The notes under the pieces are model-generated. The model ran no database searches and had not been told where the DNA came from. It was given only the letters and a program-made list of their open reading frames with translations. The position numbers were made by a program, and so were the translations under genes. Positions 37,481-45,581 of a DNA stretch of 64,000 bases are shown one piece after another. Numbering within the stretch: the stretch's first letter is position 1; every line of letters begins with the position of its first letter. Source of the DNA: Antrihabitans auranticaus (GTDB lineage Bacteria > Actinomycetota > Actinomycetes > Mycobacteriales > Mycobacteriaceae); contig NZ_JAEMNW010000001.1 in NCBI RefSeq assembly GCF_016481275.1, forward strand, positions 1,541,531-1,605,530, read 5' to 3'.

Positions 37481-37580
37481 CGTCGACCGGAGTATCCATG
37501 GCCGCGTATCCGGAGAACTCGTGTCCGTCAGTCCGGAGCTCTGGTGTCCGCCTACCCGGATTTTCGAATGACCCTTGACA

Positions 37581-37768
37581 CAACGCGGCCAGGCCGACAG
37601 CTGGCGTGATGTCGGTGTCCCGGCCGTCACCGCCTTCCTGTCGTGGCTGCGAAACGGCCGCACGGTCGAGCACAGCATCACCGCATCCGGTGTGCCGCCG
37701 ACCGCCGCCACGATGGAAGCTCGATTGGCCGCACTGATTTCGTTCTACCGCTGGCATGAGGCGGTGCC
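37581..37768 (+). pseudogene. Tyrosine recombinase, second part
   Basis: This is the continuation of the recombinase from 31341-31525 after the duplicated CAACG: QRGQADSWRDVGVPAVTAFLSWLRNG, then ATMEARLAALISFYRWHEAV. It completes the SAM-like domain but stops at about 37768, where unrelated sequence starts. The catalytic domain is missing, so the gene was already truncated or was later deleted. Confidence 0.85.
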
Positions 37769-37882
37769 ACTTCAGCCTGGTTGGGGGCGGCTTTGGCTTC
37801 GAGAGTGGGGCATTGATGTGACGCAGTGCAGCTTGCGTCGGTGGTGCACGCCGTTCGCCGGTCCGTGCACAGGGTGCGGCAG

Positions 37883-38128
37883 ATGGGCAGGCTGAATCTT
37901 GCGCGGGTGCCCGCCCGGGATTTGCCGAACTATGCAGGCCGTCGGCTTCTGGTCACCGACGGCAACGACAACATTCTCGCCTGCGCGTGGCGGGACTATC
38001 GCCTCGATGAAGCCGCATCGCGGGTGACCGTGCACATCATCGACTGGCAGCGATGGTTTCCAGTGTCGGACTATCACTTCGCTGCCGATGAATTGGTGGA
38101 CGTGCTGCTCGACGGACCGGCCCGGTGA
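37883..38128 (+). CDS. Small hypothetical protein
   Basis: An 81-residue frame from ATG 37883 encodes a product with beta-strand-like alternation (RRLLVTDGNDNILACAWRDY, VTVHIIDWQRWFP). G/C-ending codons dominate, so it looks coding. I do not recognise the family. It is convergent with the STAS gene. An in-frame start 57 bp upstream is also possible. It may be a truncated gene, since the left side adjoins the recombinase breakpoint. Confidence 0.4.
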   Translation: MGRLNLARVPARDLPNYAGRRLLVTDGNDNILACAWRDYRLDEAASRVTVHIIDWQRWFPVSDYHFAADELVDVLLDGPAR

Positions 38129-38142
38129 CCTGACCCCGCGGT

Positions 38143-38471
38143 CTACCGGGAAACGGCAGCGAGGGCCTCATCGAGGCTGGACACTACGGCGAGCGTGCCG
38201 GTCAGCTCCATCAGTGTGAGGGGCCGGGCGGTCACCGGCCCGGCAGCAGCAACCGCGAATCCGACACCGCGCGACCGCACGCGAACACCAACGCGGACAT
38301 GCCAGCCGAGGCCAAGAACGTCACCGGCGTGAGGTCGACGACCAACGCCCGGTCTGCGTTCTCGGCAGCCTCGCGCAGTGCCTCGATCAGGCGGGGCGCG
38401 GCGCCCATGTCGATATCACCGGTCGCGGTGATGACAGTGACGGCCTCGACGACATGACTGTTCACACTCAA
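38143..38471 (-). pseudogene. STAS-domain anti-sigma-factor antagonist, frameshifted
   Basis: The first frame reads a SpoIIAA-like STAS domain: VTVITATGDIDMGAAPRLIEALREAA, then DRALVVDLTPVTFLASAGMSALV. The conserved phosphorylatable Ser lies in LASAGMS. Near 38270 the frame breaks. The natural C-terminus (GVGFAVAAAGPVTARPL, TLAVVSSLDEALAAV) is in another frame ending at 38143. One missing C explains the shift. Such proteins release sigma factors by binding a kinase-type anti-sigma factor like the one encoded just upstream. Confidence 0.8.
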
Positions 38472-38686
38472 GTGCGGTGGCGTCGGAATGTCGATTGTGT
38501 TGTCCTTCGGTCTATTGGCGAGTCGAGAAGAAAGAAGGTCGCGAGCCAGCCCGGACCTGCTGCGGCCGCCCGGCAGCTGCTTGTGTGTGAATCTAACCGA
38601 TCCGGCGCACCGGAGAGACCGCATCCGGTGTGGATCACACTGAGCACGCTGGCCAGGGGCATCTGCAAGTGCGCCGCCGGATCGGG

Positions 38687-39199
38687 CTACCGACCTACCG
38701 AGTAGATGCGAAGGCAGTGCCACTGTCGCCGCACCTGGGTGCCGGTGCTACCGGATTCGATGTGGGTGTCGGCGAGTGCGTGCATGAGCGGTATGCCGCG
38801 GTCGCGGCGCTGCCGCGGATCCTCGACAGGTGCATCCCACTGCCCGTGGTCACAGACGCTGACTTGGAGGACATCGGTGGTGGCGTCGTAGTCGACATGC
38901 AGGTCCATCGTGGCGGTCGACACTTCGGATGTGTCCGGATAGGCGTGCTCGGCTGCGTTGGCCAACGCTTCGTATACCGCCTGGAGCATGTCATGCCTAC
39001 GTTGGAGATCGAGCGTGAAGTGGCGAGACAACCACTGCTGAAATGAATTCGTGCAAGTGCCGCACTGGCTGCATCGGCGCGCAGACGGCGGCAACACAGC
39101 TTGGTCCGGTCGCCGATGTGGCCGCAAGAGCTCGAAGGCGCGTCGAAGCCCGACATGGTTGCTGGCTACCCAGCAGAGTCGCATCCACGCCGTCCTCAA
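38687..39199 (-). CDS. RsbW-like anti-sigma factor / histidine kinase-like ATPase
   Basis: From about position 39050 the product matches HATPase_c_2 anti-sigma factors: FQQWLSRHFTLDLQRRHDMLQAVYEALANAAEHAY (N-box with the EALANAAEHAY core), then LQVSVCDHGQWDAP (G1-like) and RGIPLMHALAD (G2-like). The first 50 residues of the longest frame show no similarity, so the true start is probably near 39050, or the gene is 5' truncated. With the STAS gene 215 bp downstream it forms a partner-switching pair, but no sigma factor gene is near. Confidence 0.75.
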   Translation of the reverse strand: MRTAWMRLCWVASNHVGLRRAFELLRPHRRPDQAVLPPSARRCSQCGTCTNSFQQWLSRHFTLDLQRRHDMLQAVYEALANAAEHAYPDTSEVSTATMDLHVDYDATTDVLQVSVCDHGQWDAPVEDPRQRRDRGIPLMHALADTHIESGSTGTQVRRQWHCLRIYSVGR

Positions 39200-39604
39200 C
39201 GAAGTGGCCGAACAAGAGCCTATTCGAGACGTCCGAGGTGGGTCGGTGCCAAGACTTGCCCCTGAAGCTCACAACCATCTGCATCCTCAATGAGTTCGAC
39301 GAAGCCGTTGAGAGAACTTGGCTGAGGGAGCTGATTGGTGATCTAGTCGGGCAAACTGTCTAGATGACGCAGCTGATGACTGGAGTGTTGGTAGTGATCG
39401 CATCGCCAGGCTATACTGCCGAAGAACGCGCAGCGGTGTGCGACCAAAGCAATGACTGGAACATCAACAACGGCCAGCGCGCGCGAATTGCGCTTCTGCC
39501 CTGACTGTAAGAGCGCAGCGCTGTAACACCCTCGTGGGCGCCCGCAGTCCATTATCAATGCGCAAGCCGTTGATCGATCGGACATAGTCGTCGCGTTTTT
39601 CGAA
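39200..39604. other. No recognisable gene
   Basis: Only short frames without domains occur. The region lies between the anti-sigma gene and the first of the IS256 end fragments. Confidence 0.5.
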
Positions 39605-39903
39605 GAGATATTGTCAATACCTGTGGATCGGGGATTTCATGCGACCTCCGATCCGGCTGTTTCCGGCTCGGTTGTTGACGCTTCGGGCGTGATATCGATG
39701 GGGCGTTCGAGCAGCTTGCCCTTGTGGAACACCGCGCCGGCACGGACCAGCGCAACCAGGTGGGGTGCGTTGACCGCCCGCCAACGAAGTTGCGCGGCAT
39801 CGATCAGCTTGTAAGACATGGCAATTCCCGCCGCACGAGACCCGGGACCCTTGGTGACCTTCGTCCGCAATCGTACGGTCGCAAAAGTCGATTCGATCGG
39901 GTT
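39605..39903 (-). mobile_element. 3' end fragment of the IS256-type element
   Basis: The fragment contains the 25-bp terminal motif (39605-39629) and, on the minus strand, the last 90 or so residues of the transposase (VRLRTKVTKGPGSRAAGIAM to AGSEVA). It matches the copy ending at 11954 with a few substitutions. It is cut at about 39903 within the codons for NPIES. Confidence 0.88.
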
Positions 39904-39956
39904 GAGATATTGTCAATACCTGTGGATCGGGGATCCACAGGTATTGACAATATCTC
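39904..39956. repeat. Perfect 25-bp inverted repeat made of two IS256-type ends
   Basis: Two copies of the 25-bp terminal motif, 39904-39928 and 39932-39956, face each other with only GGG between them. The arms are perfectly complementary. It looks like the junction of two IS ends that have lost their interiors. Confidence 0.92.
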
Positions 39957-40079
39957 TCACCACGCACGGTCGGACACCCTCCGAAGAGCAACGACCGGAA
40001 CCCGCCAACCACTACAGTGAACACAGCTCACAGGTGGGCTCTTTCGCCGAGCAAGTCTGAGCATTTTCGCTGAGCGTCA

Positions 40080-40280
40080 TCAGCAGTCGCACCCGGTCGA
40101 ACCTGCCGCCCTATCCTGGGCCAGGGACCTCACCCGCTCCGTCAGCCAGGCTCCAAACTCGTCGTAGATCTCGGCAAGCAGGTTCACCCGCTCCACTGAG
40201 AGGTAGACATGCCCGGCGTTGAACAGACCGCCTTGGACGGTTCCGACCAGTTGGCCGCTGGCAAGGTTGCGCACATCCAA
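40080..40280 (-). CDS. Small hypothetical protein after the P450 operon
   Basis: A 66-residue frame starts at TTG 40280, 24 bp after the stop of the transglutaminase-like gene and in the same frame. Its readable part (VRNLASGQLVGTVQGGLFNAG, LLAEIYDEFGAWLTERVRSL) has coding-like composition, but I do not recognise a family. It might be a short tail gene of the operon or a broken end of a longer gene. Confidence 0.35.
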   Translation of the reverse strand: MDVRNLASGQLVGTVQGGLFNAGHVYLSVERVNLLAEIYDEFGAWLTERVRSLAQDRAAGSTGCDC

Positions 40281-40304
40281 GGCGTTCCGCTGCGGGCGCC
40301 GTGC

Positions 40305-41030
40305 TCATCGCTCCTCCCCGGGTGAGTGGGAACCGGCGGAGATCCCGTCGGGCCGGTTGTGTCCACTGGGTGTGTCGGTGAAAGCGTCAGCGATCACGGG
40401 AGCGGACTTGAACATCAGCGGTCCGTACGTATGCCGAAGCGCGGTCAGGATCGCGTTCAGAGGCAGGTCGTCGAAGATGCCGCGCTCGCGGACGTACTCC
40501 ATATGCTGGGCTCCGTCTGCCGTGAATGCGTGCAGGAGGGCGTCGTTATCGCCATCGAAATCCACCGGTGGCACACCGAAGCGCGCGCACAATTCGCTGT
40601 TGAACGCGGGCGTGGCCTTCATCCACCGGCCGTCGATGTAGAGATGGCTGTAGCCGTGATAGACGAACAGGTCCGTGCCGCCCATGAGCGCTCGTAGTGT
40701 TTCGGTCTGCAAATGATTACGGACGTCAGCGAAGCCCAGCATCGCCGGAATCCCTGCCGCGCGGCAAACCGCGGTCAAGAGCACCGCCTTCGGGACGCAG
40801 TAGGCGCGCCCGGTCTCGAGGACGAAGCTCGCTCGATAGTGGGCCGGATCGTCCGACACCGTGTAGGGATCATACCAGATCTGGTCGCGGACCGCGGCGA
40901 AGAGGCGCGTTGCCTTGTCCCGGTCGGTGCGCGCATTCCCAATGGCGTTTGCGGTGAACGCCCGGACTGACTCGTGCTCGATGTCGAGGAAGTCGGTCGC
41001 CCGCAACTGCGCCGCCGGTGCCGGATTCAT
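40305..41030 (-). CDS. Transglutaminase-like protein
   Basis: The 241-residue protein has a transglutaminase-like core: Cys78 in RAYCVPKAVLL, His125 and His129 in YHGYSHLYIDGRW, then KATPAFN in the region of the third catalytic residue. The domain is typical of bacterial proteins whose substrate is unknown. ATG 41030 overlaps the stop of the upstream P450 (ATGA), so it belongs to the CYP153 operon. Why a P450 operon carries such a gene is not clear. A hydrolase or acyl-transfer step is possible. Confidence 0.82.
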   Translation of the reverse strand: MNPAPAAQLRATDFLDIEHESVRAFTANAIGNARTDRDKATRLFAAVRDQIWYDPYTVSDDPAHYRASFVLETGRAYCVPKAVLLTAVCRAAGIPAMLGFADVRNHLQTETLRALMGGTDLFVYHGYSHLYIDGRWMKATPAFNSELCARFGVPPVDFDGDNDALLHAFTADGAQHMEYVRERGIFDDLPLNAILTALRHTYGPLMFKSAPVIADAFTDTPSGHNRPDGISAGSHSPGEER

Positions 41031-42487
41031 CTAGGCTCCATGGTGATCGGCAACCCGTCGACAGGGACGGGGAGCGAGGTGTTGTCCCATCTAGCTTCGT
41101 ACTGATCGGGGACCGTCCAGCTGTAGGTGCGCAGCATGTGGTGCAGGATCGCCTTGACCTCGAGAGTGCCGAAGTGCAGACCGATGCACTTGTGCACCCC
41201 TCCTCCGAAGGGAATCCACCCGAGGCGGTGATTCTGGTCCTCACGCCGCGGCTCGCTGAAGCGGTCAGGGTCAAAGGTGTCGGGGTCGGTCCAGCACGAC
41301 TCGTCGAAGTGGTTCACCGCCGGAGCTACAGCCGCCAGGGTGTCCGCGGGGATGTGGCGTCCGGCAATCGCGACATTCTCGACCGTCTTGCGCATCACGA
41401 TCGGCACGGGCGCCACCAGACGCAGCGTTTCCTTGATCACCAGGTCGAGAGTCCTCAGCGAGTCCAGGTCGTCGATGTCCGGGCGGCGTTCACCGAGGTG
41501 GTCGGACTCCGCCCGACCCCGTTCCTGCCAGACGGGGTGCTTGGCGAGGAAGTAGACGGCAGCGGTGGTGGTGATGGTCGACGTGTCGTGGGCAGCCATC
41601 ATCAAGAAGATCATGTGGTTGACGACGTCCTCATCGGTGAACGCCTCACCGTCGGCCGTGCTCGCATGGCACAGCCCCGAAAGCAGGTCGCTTCCCTGGC
41701 CGCTTCGCGCCGCCGGCACGTGCCGGCTGAAGTAGTCCTCCAGGAGCGCGCGCCCACGGACTCCGGCTCGCCACCGAGTCCCAGGCAGCGGGAAACGGAT
41801 GATCGAGCTGGCCGCACGAACGGTGGCCACGAAGGCGTCGTTGATTGCGTCGGTGTCCTCGCTCCCTCCCCGACCCGCCATGAAGACGTTCGTTGCGACG
41901 TCGAGAGTCAAGGCCTTCAGCAATGGGTAGATTCGCGTGGACTGTCCCGGTGTCCACCTGGGGATGCTCGTCTCCAGCGTCGGGCCGAGCTGGTCGACGT
42001 AGGCGGCGAGCCGGTCGCGGGTAAAAGCCTCCTGCATGATCCGACGATGCATCTTGTGCTCGTCGAAGCTCATCAGCATCAGGCCCCGGTGAAAGAAGGC
42101 ATCGATGAGATAGGTCCACCCGTCCTGGGAGAACGACTTCGCCTTGGTTGTTAGTGCCTCCTGCGTGGCATCCGGGCCGGCCACGATCACTATTTTCGTG
42201 CCGAAGGCGCCCATCCACGAGACCGGTCCTAACCGCTGGTATCTGAGCCGGGTGAAGTCAGAGCCGAACCGGATGTAGTCCAGCGTGTGACCGAGCAGAG
42301 GCAGTCCGGCGGTCCCTCGGACCGGCTCCAGGCCCGACCCCGCCGGGGGCGGGGCGAGGTCACGGACAGGCCACCGGTCACTGGCCCCCAGCAGGGCCGC
42401 GTCGACCCGACTCGGCAGTGGCACCATGAGGACCGACGAGAGCCGCTCACGACCCTTCGCCAGCGGGAGATGGATGACGTTCGTCAT
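41027..42487 (-). CDS. Cytochrome P450 (second of the operon)
   Basis: The 486-residue P450 has I-helix motif AAHDTST near 297-303, K-helix ETLRLVAP near 350, and heme-binding FGGGVHKCIGLHFG near 427-440 with the cysteine ligand. Its sequence is of the CYP51/CYP120-like 'class E' type rather than the CYP153 type. The N-terminal 40 residues precede a proline-rich GLPLLGHTLDYIRFG entry. ATG 42487 is supported by GGAAGGAC just upstream. The frame extending to 42928 overlaps the reductase gene antisense to nothing conserved. It probably shares the ferredoxin and ferredoxin reductase of the operon. Confidence 0.92.
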   Translation of the reverse strand: MTNVIHLPLAKGRERLSSVLMVPLPSRVDAALLGASDRWPVRDLAPPPAGSGLEPVRGTAGLPLLGHTLDYIRFGSDFTRLRYQRLGPVSWMGAFGTKIVIVAGPDATQEALTTKAKSFSQDGWTYLIDAFFHRGLMLMSFDEHKMHRRIMQEAFTRDRLAAYVDQLGPTLETSIPRWTPGQSTRIYPLLKALTLDVATNVFMAGRGGSEDTDAINDAFVATVRAASSIIRFPLPGTRWRAGVRGRALLEDYFSRHVPAARSGQGSDLLSGLCHASTADGEAFTDEDVVNHMIFLMMAAHDTSTITTTAAVYFLAKHPVWQERGRAESDHLGERRPDIDDLDSLRTLDLVIKETLRLVAPVPIVMRKTVENVAIAGRHIPADTLAAVAPAVNHFDESCWTDPDTFDPDRFSEPRREDQNHRLGWIPFGGGVHKCIGLHFGTLEVKAILHHMLRTYSWTVPDQYEARWDNTSLPVPVDGLPITMEPR

Positions 42488-42552
42488 TGAAGTCCTTCCG
42501 AATCGGTCCCGCGTTCGCTGCTTATGCCTGTCGCCCCAACGGACCCAACGCT

Positions 42553-43755
42553 TCAGGCCGAGTCGGCAAGCACGAGTTCGGCCCGGCCGACAGGGAGTTG
42601 CTGCGTGATGACCCGCTTGCTGAACATGAAGTCGCGGGGGCGTTTGATGCAGTCGGCGGCGATGAGCTCGCCCGCGTGGAGATAGAAGCAGCTGAAGTCG
42701 CGGTCCCGGGTCGGATCGCCGCTGAGGACAACTTCGTCGTAGCCGGTGTTGAGACCAGCGATCTGGAGCTTGAGATCGTATTGATCCGACCAGAACCATG
42801 GAAGCGCCGCTATCTTCTTGGACTTCCCGCAGATGGTCGCAGCGGCGACCTTGGCCTGCTCGCCCGCGCTCGGCACGGACTCCAGGCGAATGCGACGGCC
42901 GTAACGGGCCATGACGTGGCTGGCGCAATCCCCGGCGGCCACGATGTCGGGGGCGCTGGTCCGCGCGTGGTCGTTTATCTCGATACCGTTGTCGACGACC
43001 AGACCCGCGGCGGCGGCGAGCTCGGTGTTCGGTTCCACGCCGATGCCGACAATGACGAGGTCGGTGGGAATCGATTCGCCACTAGCGAGGACTACCTCGC
43101 GGACCCTACCGTCACCGGACAGGGCCTCGACCAGTGCGCCCGTCCGGATGTTGACACCCTCCTCCCGGTGGATCCGGTCGAAGAACGCTGATACTTCGGG
43201 GGCGGTGACCCGCTCGAGGACGCGCCCGGTCGCCTCGAGCACGGTGACTTCCAGACCGAGCGCACGCAACGAGGCGGCCGTCTCCAGACCGATATAGCCG
43301 CCGCCGACGATAACGGCCCGAAGCCCGGGCCTGGCGGCCTCGCGGATACTCTCGACGTCCGCGGCAGTACGTAGGTAGTACACCCCGGCCAGGTCCGCGC
43401 CAGGTGTGGAGAGCCGCCGAGGACGAGCGCCGGTGCACAGCGCGAGCTTGTCGTAGGGCAGTGCGTCGCCGGTGTTCAGTACGACGTGACCAGCCGAGCG
43501 GTCGATCGCCGTGACCGTCGCGTCCAGGAGTCGGATTCCCTGTTTGCGGTAGAACTCGGCGCTGCGGATCGCGAGCTCGTCGAGTGTGCTCGTCCCGGCT
43601 AGATAGGACTTCGACAGCGGAGGGCGTTGGTATGGCAACGCAGACTCTTCGCCGATGAGGACGATCTCCCCGACCCACCCTTCCTGGCGCAGGCTGGCCG
43701 CGAGTTGGGCCCCGGCATGGCTGGCCCCGACGATGAGGGCCCGCTGCAATGTCAT
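42553..43755 (-). CDS. Ferredoxin reductase, rhodocoxin/putidaredoxin reductase type
   Basis: The 400-residue FAD enzyme has an N-terminal FAD motif (VGASHAGAQLA near 9-19), PYQRPPLSK near 45, an NAD motif VGGGYIGLE near 150, and DIVAAGDCA near 275. The C-terminal domain starts around WFWSDQYDLKLQIAG. It transfers electrons from NADH to the 2Fe-2S ferredoxin encoded at 45166-45486. ATG 43755 overlaps the TGA of the CYP153 gene, so the two are translationally coupled. Confidence 0.93.
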   Translation of the reverse strand: MTLQRALIVGASHAGAQLAASLRQEGWVGEIVLIGEESALPYQRPPLSKSYLAGTSTLDELAIRSAEFYRKQGIRLLDATVTAIDRSAGHVVLNTGDALPYDKLALCTGARPRRLSTPGADLAGVYYLRTAADVESIREAARPGLRAVIVGGGYIGLETAASLRALGLEVTVLEATGRVLERVTAPEVSAFFDRIHREEGVNIRTGALVEALSGDGRVREVVLASGESIPTDLVIVGIGVEPNTELAAAAGLVVDNGIEINDHARTSAPDIVAAGDCASHVMARYGRRIRLESVPSAGEQAKVAAATICGKSKKIAALPWFWSDQYDLKLQIAGLNTGYDEVVLSGDPTRDRDFSCFYLHAGELIAADCIKRPRDFMFSKRVITQQLPVGRAELVLADSA

Positions 43756-45143
43756 GCGTCGGACTTCGGGGTGAGGCGGACCATCATCTTGCTGATACCG
43801 CGCACGAAGTTGGACTGCACGTATTCGGGCTCGCCGACGACTTCGATGTTTTCGAAGCGAGGAAGCAACTCCTCCCAGAGAATCCGCAGCTGCAGCTCGG
43901 CCAGCCGGTTTCCCATGCAGCGGTGGACACCAAAGCCGAAGGAGATGTGGTTGCGGGCGTTGGCCCGGTCGATGATGAAGTCGTCGGGGCGTTCGAACAC
44001 ACGCTCGTCGCGGTTGCCCGAGGCATACCACATCACGACTTTGTCGCCTTTGCGGATGAACTGCCCGTTGAGCAGGGTGTCGGCCTTGGCGATCCTGCGC
44101 ATATAGGCAAGCGGTGTCTGCCAGCGGATGATCTCCGAGCTCATGTTGGGAATCAGGTCCGGGTTCGCCTTCAACTTCTCGAACTGGTCAGGAAACCGGT
44201 TGAGCGCAAGAACACCTCCGCTCATCGAGTTCCGGGTCGTGTCGTTGCCTCCGACGATCAGCAACACCAGGTTGCCTAGGAACTCCATCGGGCGTTTGAT
44301 CAGATCCTTGGTGTCCTCGTTGCTCTGCAGCATGGTGATCAGATCGAAGCCGGGTTGCTCGCCGGCAGCTGTCCGAGCCGCCTTATCGTGCCAGAGCGCA
44401 CTGAGCCCTCGCGCCATGTCGCGCATGCCGCGGAACACCTCGTCGTTGTCAGAGGGACCTCCGTTTGCTTGCTCCATCGACGATGCGAGATCTGACCAAT
44501 AGACGAGCTTGCGGCGCTGTTCGTAGGGAAAGTCCAGGAGGGTGGCAAGCATCCGAGCCGTCAACTCAACAGAGACACTCTGAACCCAGTCGAATGGCTG
44601 ATCAACTGGCAGTTTGTCCAGCACTTCCCGGACTCGCGATCGAATCAGACCCTCCATCTCGCGCAAGTTCTTCGGCGCGACCACACCTTGTACAGCGGCC
44701 CGCTGCACGTCGTGACGTGGCGGATCCATCGCGATGAACATCTCGATATCAAGAAAGCGAGGTGGGACCCCGATTACGATGACCGGCTCGGCCGAGAACG
44801 ATTCGTGGTTCTTGTCGACGGCCATTATGTCGGCATGCCGCGTAATGGACCAGAACGGGCCGAACGGACTGTTGGGCTGATAGTGGACCGGAGCTTCGTT
44901 GCGCACGCGCTCGAAGTAGGACTTCCAGCGGCCCTGGCGGTAGAGGAATGGGTTGCTGAGGTCGATGTCGGCCAGTTCGACGTCCTCCACCGGCGGGATG
45001 GGGCGCTCGACGAAGAGCTTCTCCCCGTTCGTCCCGGTCATCCATCGCCGGGTGTAGTCGTACATCTGAGCGCCCTGGATCTGCAAGTCCATCGGGATGG
45101 TCGACTGAATCTTGGCGGTGATCCCCTCTGGAATCTTCATCAC
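43752..45143 (-). CDS. cyp153: Cytochrome P450 CYP153 family, alkane/fatty acid hydroxylase
   Basis: The 463-residue P450 closely fits CYP153: I-helix LLIVGGNDTTRNSMSGG near 270-286, ExxR-region SSEIIRWQTPLAYMRR near 320, and heme motif FGFGVHRCMGNRLAELQLRILWEEL near 401-425. CYP153 enzymes hydroxylate the terminal carbon of medium-chain alkanes or fatty acids, using a ferredoxin and an FAD reductase. Both partners are encoded on either side. The sequence is full length and uninterrupted. Confidence 0.95.
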   Translation of the reverse strand: MMKIPEGITAKIQSTIPMDLQIQGAQMYDYTRRWMTGTNGEKLFVERPIPPVEDVELADIDLSNPFLYRQGRWKSYFERVRNEAPVHYQPNSPFGPFWSITRHADIMAVDKNHESFSAEPVIVIGVPPRFLDIEMFIAMDPPRHDVQRAAVQGVVAPKNLREMEGLIRSRVREVLDKLPVDQPFDWVQSVSVELTARMLATLLDFPYEQRRKLVYWSDLASSMEQANGGPSDNDEVFRGMRDMARGLSALWHDKAARTAAGEQPGFDLITMLQSNEDTKDLIKRPMEFLGNLVLLIVGGNDTTRNSMSGGVLALNRFPDQFEKLKANPDLIPNMSSEIIRWQTPLAYMRRIAKADTLLNGQFIRKGDKVVMWYASGNRDERVFERPDDFIIDRANARNHISFGFGVHRCMGNRLAELQLRILWEELLPRFENIEVVGEPEYVQSNFVRGISKMMVRLTPKSDA

Positions 45144-45165
45144 GTCTTGCCCCTCTCTGTCGTCG

Positions 45166-45486
45166 TCACATCTGGAACTCAGGCAGTTGGACGATCAAGC
45201 CGTCCCATACCGCGCAGGCCACCATCTGGCAGGACAGCCGGGAGGTCGGCTGACGCTCGGGATTCATTGCGAGCATCTCCTCCTCAACGGTGCCCGACAG
45301 TCCGACCTGCTCGGACCATTGCGGATCGACGATCACATGGCACGTACCGCACGCGGCTTCGCCTCCGCAGTCTCCGTCGATGCCGGGCACCGCGTTGTTG
45401 ATTGCGACCTGCATCAGCGAGTGCCCCTCCTCGAGGGGCGCCTCGTGTTTGTCGCCGTCGTGGGAGACAAATGTGATAACTGACAT
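45166..45486 (-). CDS. 2Fe-2S ferredoxin (putidaredoxin type)
   Basis: The 106-residue ferredoxin has the adrenodoxin/putidaredoxin cysteine pattern Cys40-x5-Cys46-x2-Cys49-x36-Cys86 (DCGGEAACGTC and RLSCQMV). It carries electrons from the reductase to CYP153. ATG 45486 is chosen because AGGAG lies 6 bases upstream; a TTG two codons earlier is less likely. It is first in the operon, 22 bp before CYP153. Confidence 0.95.
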   Translation of the reverse strand: MSVITFVSHDGDKHEAPLEEGHSLMQVAINNAVPGIDGDCGGEAACGTCHVIVDPQWSEQVGLSGTVEEEMLAMNPERQPTSRLSCQMVACAVWDGLIVQLPEFQM

Positions 45487-45581
45487 AGCCAACTCCTAAT
45501 GCGGCGTCCTCGACACGGGAACTAAGTGAAAGTGTTGTCGACGAGGACCGCCGAGGCTATGTTCGGCGGAGTCATATATTT

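Larger units (their letters stand above)
31526..37580 (+). mobile_element. IS21-family element carrying nested IS3 elements
   Basis: The element is bounded by TG...CA ends and a perfect 5-bp repeat CAACG at 31521-31525 and 37581-37585. Both ends contain the same inner repeat block: CTGACGGACACGAGTTCTCC on the left near 31575 and its reverse complement on the right near 37525. istA and istB lie at 34619-36907, and a decayed hydrolase gene fills the right part. A type-1 IS3 element (31643-34526) has inserted between the left end and istA. Confidence 0.92.

Noticed and set aside
42488-42928. 147-codon upstream extension of the second P450
   Set aside because: It overlaps the ferredoxin reductase gene in another frame and has no P450 similarity. 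GGAAGGAC precedes the ATG at 42487.
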